Shown here in pieces: positions 24,907 through 37,888 of a stretch of 64,000 nucleotides of DNA. The position numbers and the translations under genes were made by a program. The notes under the pieces are model-generated. The model was not told the DNA's origin, made no database searches, and was given only the letters and a program-made list of their open reading frames with translations. The number at the start of each line of letters is the position of its first letter. Position 1 is the stretch's first letter. Source of the DNA: Syncephalis fuscata (lineage: Eukaryota > Zoopagomycota > Zoopagomycetes > Zoopagales > Piptocephalidaceae); the NCBI GenBank assembly GCA_025786725.1, contig JAHLTZ010000012.1, forward strand, positions 62,001 to 126,000, read 5' to 3'.

Positions 24907-25751
24907 ATGAGTAGAATTGGAAGCTTTTTAAACCACCCATTCAATATATTGTGTTATTCATTTCTACTCAACTTTTTTAGCATTTTAATTGCTTTTTATA
25001 TCATGGATTCACCTCAATTAGTCCTTCCGTTGAATGATACGGCTCAGACAGTTTATAACTCGATCTCTCTAGCTGTTAATGCTGTTGCTTTAATATATTT
25101 GTAAAATCGCCAAAGAAAAACATTATGTCTCGTTTATGTTTCTGTCTTGTTGTTCGTAAGTCTATAAACGATACTCGCCATCCAGTAGTACTGATATACC
25201 TGTGCTCCAGTAAGTGCTGCCCTTTATATTGCCGCACTTGTCGGCCAGTGGTTATGGCCCCTAGAAGTGATTATTATATTTGGACGCAAGCTTATTACAA
25301 GCATTGGGTGGGGCAGACTATTGCGCTTAGAACTACGTAAAAGTATTTGGTATTGTTTGGGAGGATTTGGCTTTTTCCTTGCAGCTTGTGTTCGATTTGG
25401 CTGGTATACACCAATTGAAGATACCATTGCACTTGTAATATTGTGTATTCTTCTTATACTAAGTGCGTTCAGTCTACCACCCACCTTTAATTACTATCCA
25501 GTTGGAACGACGAAGCAAAAGTGGTTAAAAGTATGTATAGAAAGGTATTGTCAAGAAGCTTAACTAACGCAGCAACTATACAACTTGTATAGTTATCTTA
25601 CATATTTCTAGCGTTGCATGCCATATTGATACTGGCTTGCTTTTGCCATATTGCACTTATACCGTCCATTGGCGTGCCTCTAGACTGGATATGGACTATC
25701 GGCTCTATGTCAGTATTGGCCAGAGTAGTAACAGAAGAGAATAATATTTAA
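24907..25751 (+). CDS. Polytopic membrane protein of unknown function
   Basis: Three exons: 24907-25155, 25211-25530, 25593-25751; about 242 aa with 6-7 hydrophobic helices (for example ILCYSFLLNFFSILIAFYIM, RLCFCLVVLSAALYIAAL, YIFLALHAILILACFCHIAL). As given, the frame meets TAA at 25102. Adding one G there (GG read as G) both removes the stop and corrects the phase of the next splice, giving YLVKSPKKNIMSRL. I therefore treat it as an intact gene with a one-base assembly error. No family recognised. It follows the TCD gene on the same strand by about 100 bp. Confidence 0.6.
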
Positions 25752-26169
25752 TTTATTATATGGTCGTTAAACTTACTATTTCTGAGTATCGTAGTAAATG
25801 AACAATAAAGTACGCGAACATAGATAAGACGGTAAACAGCTGGATGTATAATAATGTTTATTATAAATATGTTAGCTTATGTACTAGCAATAACAATAGT
25901 ACTATGTTATGACGTGACATAATGATGATAATATACATTGTCATAGTTAAGTAAGTTATCGTAATACCGTCCGTATGTTAATCCATATAAATTGCCATAA
26001 AATTAATCATATAGATATTTAATCCATATGATTGTCCATATAGTAAATACTATCGTAAAACGTAAGTATGGCCAATTATTACCAGTTATCGAGTAAATTG
26101 TGTTAATTATAATTAAATAAAATTTATATAATTCGTAAAAAAGTAAGTTTCTTTCCAGTTGCTACAATC
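25752..26169. other. Intergenic gap
   Basis: About 420 bp, AT-rich, including repeated short CATATA/ATGTTA-type motifs. Nothing recognised. Confidence 0.5.
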
Positions 26170-27165
26170 ATGTCATTAATTTCATTTACACGCGGTGCAA
26201 AAACACTTGTCCATGCGCGTCCATCGCCACGATTAATCCGGGTAAGTCAGTGTTGGCTCTGCTATCTATACTGCTAAGCTTAAGCGCTTTGATTAGGCGC
26301 CGTTGACGCGTGGATTGCGTAGCAAGTCGGAGATTTCTGTTGAATTAAAAGAAACCATTCCAGAAGTTGGTAAAGCAGGTGCGTTGAAGCGTAACAAATC
26401 AGCAACCAATACTTACTAATTGCTCGATTTAGGCGACATTATTAAAGTTCGAGGTAAGTAATAAGGGAATAAATGGCTTTTATTTAACTATAGTAAATAG
26501 CCGGTTATATGCGTAACTTTCTATTTCGCTATGGTAAAGCAAAATACATACCACACGAACGCGTTATTCTTCCATTTGCCGATAAAAAAGCTATGCTAGA
26601 AGAGAATGCAGTTAAGCAACAACAGCAACAAGCATTATTAGAACAGCAGACAAGCATTTCAATGATGGTAAGTCGCAATAGCAACAAACTTAAAGAAATG
26701 AATGACTACGATGTGTAATCTATAAACAATACCATTATATTTACTTATATATATGCACTGTGTCTGTTATAGGAACAAGAACGCACGACACAAGTGCTAC
26801 GACAACGCTTGGAACAATTACGACGATTATCACCATTGAAATTTACACGTAAGGCACGTGGAGCCGCTCCATCAGCCGGTACACCAGATCGACGAGCCAT
26901 TTTCGGCTCAGTAAGCATTGATGATGTATTGCTACGTTTGCGTGAAGCACATCAGATTGCCGTTGAACGGGCCTGGGTTAGTTTGGCATCGACCGACGTC
27001 GATAGTGGCAGTAACGATCGTATTCGCCAGTTGGGCGGCGCACGTTTTGCTATACAAATACCTGGTGTGGGCACCACCACACTACGTGTTATGGTAGAAG
27101 CCGAACAAGAAGCTGGGGAAACTGAAACCAATGCCACAACGACAACTTCCGAGGAGACATCATAA
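26170..27165 (+). CDS. MRPL50: Mitochondrial large ribosomal subunit protein bL9m
   Basis: Five exons: 26170-26241, 26297-26378, 26433-26453, 26501-26667, 26773-27165; 244 aa. Basic mitochondrial presequence (SFTRGAKTLVHARPSPRLIR), then the bL9 core: VELKETIPEVGKAGDIIKVR, AGYMRNFLFRYGKAKY. A glutamine-rich helix (KQQQQQALLEQQ) links to a C-terminal lobe. Exon 3 is only 21 nt but in phase on both sides. The C-terminus is Thr/Glu-rich. Confidence 0.88.
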
Positions 27166-27466
27166 GCAAACACTCATAAATAAGTAAAATAGATGCCATC
27201 CTCGTTAATAATACATAATATATATCTATATATCTATATAGTTGTCTTGGTTATTTCTATTTAACAATTATACAATAATATTGCCACTACATATGTTCAG
27301 GTTGAACTCGTACAAATGAATATATTTTAGATGGCAAAAAAGAATCAGTAAAATACGGCAAGTTCAACAGGAAAAACAAATGCAATAGAATGAACGAGCA
27401 TCAGTCATCGGTCGTTGTATTGTTGTTGTTATTGTTGTTGTTATTGCTATTGTTATAATAGTAACT

Positions 27467-27502
<36 letters not shown>

Positions 27503-27657
27503 ATGGTTTGTTCTAAGCAGTTTCCCGCTATCGGCAATAATGGCATCAATACCATTTAAAGCCATATCATGGATGGTGTACAATGATTCACATATAATCA
27601 TCAAATAGAACACGATCCTTTTACCCTGCACGCCTTGCTCTTCTTATTTGGCCTTTC
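27166..27657. other. Convergent gap bL9m / RER1 with triplet microsatellite
   Basis: Contains a (TGT/TTA)n plus (TAG)n triplet tract at about 27416-27503. Frames through it read as homopolymeric peptides and are not genes. Confidence 0.7.
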
Positions 27658-28850
27658 CTAATTGGATCGGCTACCGTGTAGTGTACTTGTGTCTTTTCCA
27701 TAGTTCTTCTTGCCAATGTTAAAGGGTACATACCGATATTTGATCATATGTCGGATTTGACGACGCATTGTAACGGCTGCCAAAAATACAAAGTAAATAA
27801 GAAGAATTGGCCAGAACACAGGAATGTCAAACACATCAAACAACGTGCACGCAAGAGCAATAACTGTCGCCCGTGTGGCCGATACCCTGCCATTAGAACA
27901 TATAATATAAGATAATATACAAATTGTCCATTAGCTACTCAATACTATATGAATACCATACGCCATAACTTACCAAAACTTGAATTCAGGCAATCGACGA
28001 ATAAATGGACGGAATTCAGCATCGTTCCGTGTAGGCAGTACTGGCGTATTGTCAATCATAAGATCATCTTCACCCTCAGCCGTGCTTGTAAGAGCCGGAT
28101 CAAACTTTGGCTGAAGAAATAGTAAGAATAAACTTAACAGATAAATACCAAGTGCATAGCAAATGATATACCATCCATGAGTTATGAAAATACGCAGCAT
28201 AAATGTCACCAATAATAGACCAAAGACGCCCCATCGTACACTTGTGTGTGGTGTTGTAATATCTAGAAATGTTTGATACCGCTAATCATATAAATATTTG
28301 GTTAATATAAAATATTGTCATTAACATTATTAAGCCATCATAATGCTGTTTAAAGAACCGATAAGATCGTATTAATATTTTACCCCCAACGCACCAATAA
28401 TTGACACGTGATAATTAATAGTCGTGTTCAATGATCAGTAGCAGCATGCTTGTTATTGTTATTGCTATACTGATCTGTTACCATGCCACTCGTACACTTC
28501 CCACCTTGCACACACACAGACACACAAGGCCCACACATACAAGGCCCAATACACAAACACACACGCCCACAACGTATATCTATATATGTATATGTATATA
28601 CGTATATACGTTTGCATGCATAGACATGCACATAAGACCGTTAAATAAAAGTCAATACTATACACTCTATACTGCTCTGATGTATAACGTGTATTATAGC
28701 CTTTACTGAATGAATAATCATCGCTAGCATACTTACTCGGTCGAGGTAGTGTTTCCAGCGTAGAACATTGGAGACGGCCGTGTCAGGCGCATCTACACCG
28801 GCACTTGTCATGCCAGCGCCGAAAGCAGCAGCCGAAGTGGAAGCAGACAT
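27658..28850 (-). CDS. RER1: Rer1 Golgi-to-ER retrieval receptor
   Basis: Three coding exons: 28850-28737, 28281-27974, 27886-27658; 216 aa. Landmarks: YLDRRYQTFLDITTPHTSVRW (split over a junction), TLFDVFDIPVFWPILLIYF, MRRQIRHMIKYRYVPFN and GKKNYG. Four hydrophobic segments, as in Rer1, which returns escaped ER membrane proteins via COPI. The first coding intron (28282-28736) is unusually long at 455 nt and holds CA-rich low-complexity sequence. Upstream, GTAAGT at 28908 and ATAG just before the ATG suggest a 5'-UTR intron (28852-28908). Confidence 0.92.
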
Positions 28851-30808
28851 GCTATAGATCAATAATGGGTCAATCGATGAATCGTCGCTGTACACGTTTG
28901 CCACTTACCTTTATAAAGGGATCAGCAGTGTAGAAAGTTAATGATTCTTAAAAGTAGCGAAAGCAGTAGTCGCCTTGTGATGTGTTTAGCAGTAGTGGAT
29001 AGATAAAAGAAAGGAAGAAAGGAAGTCTGTGTGTAGTGTCGTTGGCAAGCGCTATTATTATACTGGTTGGTTGATTGGCTCCTATTTAATGATAAAGCTT
29101 GTAGTTTGAGAATACCCTTATGAATTACAGGCACAATGCACATGCACACACATACCACGTGGATATAATGTTTATTGTTTATTGGTGGTGAAGTAGTGAT
29201 CAAAAGGCAATAGCCCAATCGGTTGGGGCTGTGATCAAAGTGCCAGCAAAGAGGACTATGAAATAAAATAATTCTGAAGTGCGCCCACCTTGAGTGTCGC
29301 AGCAGTTGTGCCAATATGCCGGCTTTGATGTCATAGGATATAGCCAGGAATCCAAAGGATGGGTAAAAAGTGATGCAAAAAAGTTTATGATCAGCATGGG
29401 TAAGTAGATCCTTATCTTTAAATTCAGTGAGCTTTTACTATAATGTTTTAGTTTGTATAAATGCTGTGTATATTTTCGATAATCATTGCATCACAAGTCT
29501 ATATTGCATTGCAGATAAACATTCCGTGTAAATAAAAAACAAATAAAATAATATTTAGTTGAGTATGCAATTCACACTGGATTGTATTTTTTCAATAATT
29601 ATATTAGACTATAACATACCCACGATATCAGGATGGTAATAGTACAATATAAATCGCATTTAATTGTAAATAATTAGCTAAAGTACTAAAACATAGAATA
29701 GAATTAGCTTTATAACTAAACAAGATGAATTAGATGCTATTTATAAAATAGTCGTTATGTATAGCAGTTTTATATGTAGACAAGAATAGACTTGCATAGA
29801 TCAAGTGACCATTGTATAAGCTTTTACAAAATAGTAATTCAAATGTTAAGATTGCCAAAATAGCGTATTTGATATAGTAAATGGTTTTGCATTTGATACC
29901 ATAGTATTGGGTTGAACAGTGCAATTACAATATTTACCAATAATAGTCGGAAATTGTCAAGTTTTATAGTTTAGTATTATTACTTTAGAAGTTTATTAAG
30001 CTCTTATGATCATGTATAGCTATAGATAAAAAAAATGCATCTTTCCCTAAATTTAATAAACCTTTAGTAAAACTATTGGCATAACTAATGCAGCCTATAT
30101 ACTCTGATTTACTATGTCGTGTGTCTCAGTAAAAGTTATGCTATAAATTTCATGTATTTGATGAATAAATACAATGAAGCATTTTAAAACTTTAGTATTA
30201 TTGTTAAATCAGTAGCTGATACTTGTGTGCATATACAATAGATTTAAATAACGTGCATCTAGTGCCACCAAATCCACATAAAAGCATAATATTTTGCTTT
30301 AGTATTGATGGATTAGCAATCAAACTGGTCATACGGATTCTTTATGCTATTTTATCTGTCTAGCATTAGCTGGTTTTATTCTACATAATATTCTGTATTC
30401 TGTGGTATAAGCTACAACACCACAACCTACACAGTATTTGTAATATAAAACCTAACTAACTAAATGGCATGTTGGACAAAAGCACGCCATGGCAATGTTG
30501 GAGTATAGCCATCTAACAATCAATATTGTTTTGTGTAATGATTATACAAAGTCTTTTATTTTAACAATGCAAATATCAAATATAATCGGTTAAATTGAAA
30601 ATATGAGTGATGATGTACTCTACTAACTCTGATAAACAATCAAAAGAACAATTCAGCAACAATATATATATATAGTAGCAATACTAAAAGCGGATTAAAG
30701 GCATAAATTTAAACTAACAGACTAATCAACTGATGTGCTGGTTGCTAAAAAAAACAGTTTAATTAAACATAAAATCATATGAATGCAGTATATTCAATTA
30801 TACGCTTT
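28851..30808. other. Intergenic region
   Basis: About 1.96 kb. The first 60 bp probably carry the RER1 5'-UTR intron. A 65-codon frame at 29200-29397 (minus) begins with ATG and has one hydrophobic segment (FYFIVLFAGTLITA); I cannot tell whether it is real. The rest is AT-rich and featureless. Confidence 0.5.
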
Positions 30809-31998
30809 CTAGTTGGTAAAACCTTCGGGTCTTTTTTGTTTAAAACGGAGTAAAGACGCCAAACTATCTCTCTTGTTTAATTGTTGGTCGCGAGGAAGTG
30901 GAGCCACCACAGGATTTTCTCCCCTTGATAACGCCATTTGACGATTACGAGCAGCATTAGCACGATATGCCTTGTATAGAGGGCTAGAAGTGGGTGGATT
31001 ATCTACTATTATCCCCAAATCCCAGTATATGTTTTCAATATACTGTAGCGCCTCACTGAATGCATTGCTAGATTGAGTTTTCATATAAAACTCGATTAAG
31101 TTTTTCCATAGTAAGATATTTATGTTGAGAATTTCGTAATCATTTGCTCGATCAGAAATGAGATTCTTTATAGAGCGCACACGATCAACGGTAGTAAATA
31201 CTATGTGATTATTTGTGATACACGCATCTGACAATTATATTAGTATATTACTAGTGTAAACAATTAAAATGTAACTAACCACTTTCAATAGCCTCAGAAA
31301 TTGTCCAATCTTTTGCCTTCATGTTGCGTATAACTATTCAGCTATGCCTTAATAGCTTATTAGTATAAATAGTATTTACTTACTTGTTACAAGTTCTGAA
31401 AATAAAATCAACCCTTCTTGTCGGCTGGTAAAGCCGTTATCTATACGACTAGAAAGCTTTTCTTTACATTCTGGCTTAACAATGAAATAGCATTTATCTT
31501 CTTTCTTGGTGGGTAACAGCTTAATAGCATGATAGAATGGCTGTGACGGAGAAATGTCTTGAGGAATGTTATGATCTCCAGTATACAGCGTCTATCAATA
31601 AAGTTATTATGTCAACAACTCAAACTAATAATAAATATACATACATCGTATAAATTGAAGGGAAATAATTAGCAGCTTCCTTCTTTCTACATATAACTTC
31701 ACCGATAAGTATACGATTATTCTCTGCAAAATATTTTGCTTTCATCACATATCCATTGCTATGTTCGGTTGGACGTGATTTGATGATAAGGCCCTTGTCA
31801 CCAAATGCACCAGGCTGATTTAATTCATATTCACCAACTGGAGCTGTCGCTATAGTATAACGGTTATTGGATCAATAGCAAATTTACTAAACTGTTACCT
31901 TTTTGTTTATTAAGTATGCGTGGCAATACAGCCATACTCTGGCCAACTGATAGTAGTACCAGTAGCGGCAAAATAAGATTGATTCTAGCTAGCATCAT
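30809..31998 (-). CDS. Secreted protein of unknown function, paralogue of 56010-57101
   Basis: Five exons: 31998-31899, 31849-31641, 31591-31384, 31333-31280, 31227-30809; 329 aa. Signal peptide (MMLARINLILPLLVLLSVGQ) and no later membrane helix. The core has few Cys (VICRKK, CYFIVKPECKEKL, DACITNNH). The C-terminus is basic and rich in dibasic sites. Intron phases 1-0-1-1 and exon sizes (100, 209, 208, 54, 419 nt) match the gene at 56010-57101 (103, 197, 217, 51, 311 nt; phases 1-0-1-1). The second ATG, three bases later, is equally possible. No known family recognised. Confidence 0.72.
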
Positions 31999-32688
31999 TA
32001 ATCTTTTAAAAAAATCTAGATATTTGTAATTTTGTAAAATATTGGTAGTTGCAGCAATAAGAGCTATTAAAAGTAGAGCAAATTTTATGCGATAAAGCAA
32101 TAAAAAATTAACAACTTATTCAATTATTTATAGCCAATTGCAGTACAGAGTAATCAATGCAAGATCTACTGTTTAAGCAAGAAAGTGCGCATTTGGTGAT
32201 GGCCGGCATGAAAGTAAAACCAATTAATGACTTGATAATTCAAAATAGTATAACATAGACTTTTATAACAATCAAAATGCTAGACAAAATTTAAATGTAG
32301 TTTTTTTCTCGAATACTCAAATTACCATGTTGATAACTCGATATAAATATAGTAGTGAAAATCATCATCACTAAAAAAGAATAATCGGAGTTAATAACCA
32401 ATCTAGATTTCTATTCAGATTCTTAATTTATGGATTTGGCCATTAGATATTAGCATTAGTTATTTGCACATGTAATTGCTATTTTTTCTTAATTCACTAT
32501 TTATCAGTTTTAATGTTTAGGTTATTCATAAATCTACAAATAATTACTCTATTTTATTACAAACACACTAACTAAATAACAATACAATTAATTACGACTA
32601 AATAAGTATATTTATTGCTTCTTTTTCCACTCGTACTCCTAGTCTCCTTTTCCTGTTTGCGGGTTAGTACATGCTAATAATGACTATC
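31999..32688. other. Intergenic gap
   Basis: About 690 bp AT-rich sequence between two minus-strand genes. It should contain the promoter of the secreted gene and the 3' end of the KH-protein gene. Nothing else seen. Confidence 0.5.
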
Positions 32689-35072
32689 TCACCGACGACG
32701 TGACTGATGGTAGGTAGATGGCGGTGGCACGTTATGATATCCATTATCAGCACCGGTATCCTTGTAGCCCGGCTCTAACGGATCATCTTGACGACGACTC
32801 CGTTGGCTGCTTTCCTCCTTGCCACGACCCTGTCCATTAGTGGCCGCACCCGTACCCGATGCATCTTTATTATAGCTGCCTTGATAATATCCCTGCTGAT
32901 TATATCCACTACCGTAATTATAATCTTGACCATAGCCTTGTTGTTGATGTTGCTGTTGATAGTAATAATTACTGTCGTAGTATTGGCCATTCTGACCATA
33001 ATAATAGGCATTAGCATCGGTTGTGCCTGATTTCGATGCATCATCGGCAGTTGAAGATTTGCTAGGATTGGTAGTTGTAGCAGTACCATCAGCAGGCGCA
33101 TCAGATGACGGTGGTGGTGGCGGAGAAGAAGGCAGTGGCGGTGGGGGTGGTGGCGCTCCTTCTTGAGCTCCATCAGCTCCTGCTGTTTGGTATCCTTCGC
33201 CGTAGTTCTAAAAAAATAGTTCATTATCCATACTGTAATCGTCACTCTTTTATTATAAAACTTACACCATACTGTCCATAGTGTGCATCATAACCACCTC
33301 CATAATTATAATAATTGTTATTATAATAGCCACCACGTCCATAGCCACCATAATAAGATCCTTGCGGATTATTAGACACACGCTCAAATTCTTTTTTGAC
33401 AGTTTCTACCAAATCCTTGGCCAATTGAACCGCTTCATCTAGCGCTTCCTGTTTCAAATGTCTGTATAGCATCACAATAGTTATCATTACATTGATTAAC
33501 TAAACAATAAATTCGCCATTTACTTACGTCACTACTAGATGCATCGGTTCGTCTGCTTCTTTACCAGTTGCTGCCTCTATATAACCCGATCCCAACCCTC
33601 TAATGGTAACACGTGCACCTGTCTCGTTTTGAATATGCTTTACATACGCTCCCTAGATAACATATCAATCTCATAAATATGTAGCCAGTATAAACCATCG
33701 CTTTGTCAATTACCTGTGGTCCAATAAGTTTAGGCTTGGCATAGAATCCAGGTGTTGGTTCAAAAGTAAGATAGACCTTTTCAGCCAAATAAGTTTTCTA
33801 AATAAACCATAGTGTATGTATATATATCATTATCATTATCATTACACTCTACAGATAGCCATCATTACTTACTTCGCGTGGTTTAAATTCACGTTGTGGT
33901 GCTATTGTCGGTGTATATGCACCTGGCTCTTCAGACATCAAGTCATCGATACGCTTAACTGCTGCATCCAAATCCGCCTGAGTAGCTGCCGTGATATGTA
34001 AATGCAAGGCTGGCTCATCAGGTGTGGCCCGACTACGATCCGGATAATATTTGCCGCGTGTTGTCACATCTATATACATACGCGTATATATAAGCACAAA
34101 TACACTACACTAAGCCAAACTGTCCATTACCTGCACCAAAGTCTTTTTTAATCTGCTGTTGCGTAATACCCTTAGTAATGGCATATCGGTTACGACAATC
34201 ATTAATGTCGATATCCTTGACAAATTCATGATTTGCGCTACTACTTGTACTATAAGAATCTGCTAGAGGTGACTGTAGAACATGAAATGTTAATGATTAA
34301 ATTATGCTTATGCCTATGGATGGCCATCATCTTTTCCTAGAGACTGTCTATCCAGGAAGCGTACTTGGCATTGCCATAGTCGCCACAACCGTATTGCTCG
34401 TTGGTCGGCAATATACAGCCCGCATCGATGCATTAACGTCAATAAATCAATATATCGTATATGCATATGCATATATATATAAATAGTTGTGTGTGACTTA
34501 TGTCTTTTTTGTTCATGAGCTCATACGGCATATCATTTTAATAGCGATGAATGCATACTACTTACGGGTTCATTAGTTGTTGAACGTGAAAGAGGCATTG
34601 CTGCCTTCACCATCGGTTTAATTCCTTGTCGAGCAAGCATAGCTTCAACCTTGGCCGCTGCCGCCGCTTAAAACAGTACCAAAAACATCAATAAGCTACA
34701 TGCTATTTAGTTTGTTTGTTCGTTGTGAATTACCTGCAATCGCGGTCGGATCGAGTATACCCGCATGAATCGGTGGTGGTGGTGGTGGTGGTGACGACGG
34801 TGGCGGTGGCGGGGGACGAGCAGCTTCAGCAGGCTGATCCCACTTGCGCTTCCGACTAGCAAAGTAGTTGATAGCGTGTATATATAGTGGTGTGTTAAGG
34901 TTAATGGGTAATGGGTAATGCATGTATTCTATAGTACTTACGTTCGCGATTCCTCTTCCGATCCTACGCCATCTGGCTTAGGTGGCGGTGGTGGTGGTGG
35001 TGGTGGCGGTGGCGAGTCGGGCGGTGGTGGTGGTGGCCCGTAAGGAGGCGGTACAGGTGGCGGAAAAGACAT
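32689..35072 (-). CDS. KHDC4: KHDC4/BLOM7-type KH-domain RNA-binding protein
   Basis: Nine exons: 35072-34942, 34855-34734, 34666-34566, 34272-34131, 34069-33873, 33797-33714, 33652-33528, 33461-33266, 33207-32689; 538 aa. Proline-rich N-terminus, then RKRKWDQPAEA, DINDCRNRYAITKGITQQQI with VTTRGKYYPDRS (first KH-like part), and EKVYLTFEPTPGF, AYVKHIQNETGARVTIRG, GSGYIEAATGKEADEPMHL (second KH domain). The WDQPA motif and paired KH blocks match animal KHDC4, a splicing-linked protein, better than SF1/BBP. C-terminus is Tyr/Gln/Gly-rich, prion-like. The third intron is 292 nt, others 49-66. Confidence 0.85.
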
Positions 35073-37247
35073 ATAGTATGTAGTATATATATGTGTGTAT
35101 AACTCGTAACAGCTGGAAACAATTAACCAAGAAATAAAAAAAGGAATGTGTACATGTAATAACAATAATGATTTTTGTTAACTTTTCTGTCAATTAATTT
35201 CAACCACACGTGTGAAATTATGTCAATGACACATAGAACATATTAACTTTAGATTGAATCGTACTTTGACTCCCACATTTGGAGTTTTCAAGGTAAAATT
35301 CGCTCCAATTGAAATTTACGAGGCCTATCATTATTGTTGTTGGTCATGCGTAGAAAGATTAATCGAATATTAATAGAAGACATATGATTGCAATTCCATG
35401 TCATTTTGCAGTCGTTGTTGTTGCATCTATGTACAGTATGGATTATTGCGTCTAAATGGTCTCTTCTATTTCCTAATATTCTACTATTGTATTTTGGACA
35501 TATTTGTGATGTAAGATCAAGACCAATATAATTATTATAAATGCTGTTTATTAAACAGCCACTTTTCTATAGCCAATCTGACTAAATAAATGGCATTTAA
35601 ATGGTTAATATTATAAGAACAATATATATATTAAAGTAATAATAAAAATAATTAATTAATTACATTATTGTACTGATAATTACACGTGAATTTATTAATG
35701 TTGAATGTAATATTATACATGTTATAGTAACGAGTGAATGTTTAATTAACAATACAATAATGTAATTAATTAGTTATTTTTATTATTGCTTTAATATATA
35801 TATTGTTCTTATAATATTAACCATTTAAATGCCATTTATTTAGTCAGATTGGCTATAGAAAAGTGGCTGTTTAATAAACAGCATTTATAATAATTATATT
35901 GGTCTTGATCTTACATCACAAATATGTCCAAAATACAATAGTACAATAATGATAGGCTTTGTAAATTTTAAAGTAGTCAAATGAAAACATTATAACTATG
36001 TTTGTTGTACATAGCAGTACAACAATTGAAGCGAATTTTACCTTGAAAACGCCAAATGTGGGAGTCAAAGTACGATCTAACCATTATTACAGGGCCACAT
36101 CCCTTGAATTACTAAATAATAATTAAATATTATTAAAAATGTATTAATGCCATCTACATACTAATAATAACAATAATAACAATGTAAAACTGCAACATTT
36201 TACACTTGTCTATTAATATTTACATATATTTATAACACTTTACACCAAACATACATCTTTATACTAATATGTGTATGTATTACAACAAAACCTCTATATA
36301 TCTACCAATCTAGTGGACGACATAATACCTTTTAATTATTAATAGTCGACAATATTAATGCTGGCACCGTTTAAATAAGTCAATGAATATTTGAATAAGC
36401 ACTGTTATTTTATATCAACTTGCATCCTTTTGCTCTCTCTCTCCCTTTCTCTCCTTGCTCTGCCATTCTATTTAACTGAATATAATATAGTATATATATA
36501 TACAAGTGTATTAATACATACAGTATTTGTTGACACTCCTGTAATATCCAATAACCATTTGTGTGTACAATGATCCATAACACAAACCAGTTCAATTAAT
36601 CTTTTGAGAACACACGCGTGTGCCTATCCTTATCACACCCTGTTGGTGACTAGTGTCTATCCTTTTAACACTTATTCTCTTTCTTTTTTCTCTTTAAAGC
36701 TAACTATAGTTCTTTGGGCTGTGGCGTATAACCGATAGTATACCGTGCTATCCTGCCCCCTACTCGGTTAGTTCCATTGACTACTGCCATAGCGCCACCT
36801 GTCCACAGCACTTTCTATCGGCAACTCGGTGGTTGTGAAGCTGCACTAGAGCCAACAACCTTTTTCTCTTCTCATAACAACAACAACAACAACAACAAGA
36901 CCAACATCAGGCAAGTTAAAAGATGACGAGCTTCAAGTGTTTAAAGATGACTATGGGCACAGTATAAGTCATCTTGGTTGTTGACCATTTAAAGGTTGGC
37001 TCTAACCTGTTGCAAACAATAGTGGTTATAGATGTGTACTGTGGGTGGATGGGTGTACTGTAAAGTGTACGTTTCTATCTAAACTAAAAGTCTTTATGGG
37101 AATGGCTTTATAACCTGCATAATGTATCACATTTATCCTATTGATTGGAAAGGGTTTCCTTATTAATGAATAGAATTATTGTAAACAACTATCTAACATT
37201 AAAATGATTAGATTAATATACTGTGTAATAATAACAATATATTTACC
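35073..37247. other. Intergenic region containing the palindromic element
   Basis: Apart from 35258-36076 it has CT-rich (36431-36456) and AAC-repeat (about 36878-36898) tracts and no supported gene. Confidence 0.5.
35258..36076. repeat. 819-bp palindromic (foldback/MITE-like) element
   Basis: Inner arms 35482-35672 and 35753-35943 are about 191 bp each and almost perfect reverse complements, with an 80-bp loop. Outer arms also match inverted: GTACTTTGACTCCCACATTT at 35261 and its complement ending near 36075, with indels between. No coding capacity. A degraded end-like copy is at 7372-7419. No target duplication found by eye. Confidence 0.9.
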
Positions 37248-37857
37248 ATGGCGATCAACGAAATTGAACAATTCGAAGACATTTTGAGTGCCGAGGTACT
37301 CGTCGATATGGAGAAATTGAAAGATATGGCACGCTCAGGTGTACCCGATTCAGTCCGTGGTGTAAGTATCAGTGTATTGAATATACTATTTATTTAACCA
37401 TTACTATTTGATGCTAGGTGGTTTGGCGTTATTTATTAGGCGTTGAAAGTGCAGATCGATGTAGGTTAATCGTTATATTTATTCTTCTTCTTAAATACTT
37501 ATGATAACATTAATGATAGCACGTGAGCAGACCGATTCACGACGTCATATAGAAGAATACGAACAGTTGGACAAGGAAAATATGGAGATTTCAAAACGAG
37601 TACGCGGTGATGTACAACGGTATCAGCGTCGATTGGCCGCTGTTAATGCTGGCTACTCAGTAAACACACTAACTAGTAATAAAAAAGAGCCGGATACACC
37701 TGCAGTAACTACTGCGACAACAACAACAACAACACCAGCTACTGCTGATTTTACAGCCAATACTACTACTGCACTGTTACTGCTAGTACTACACCGATTG
37801 ATAGTGATGCTAGTAGTCATGATAGCAAAGATAAACATCACCACCACCATTATAATA

Positions 37858-37888
<31 letters not shown>

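Noticed and set aside
24907-25104. Separate 65-aa small membrane protein ending at 25102
   Set aside because: Adding one base at the stop both removes it and fixes the next splice phase, and downstream helices continue, so it is the first part of a larger gene.
29200-29397. 65-codon frame with one hydrophobic segment (minus)
   Set aside because: Starts with ATG, but no homologue, splice context or promoter evidence; kept only as a note in the gap entry.
32689-35072. SF1/BBP branchpoint-binding protein
   Set aside because: No zinc knuckle, and the KWDQPA motif plus paired KH blocks fit KHDC4 better.
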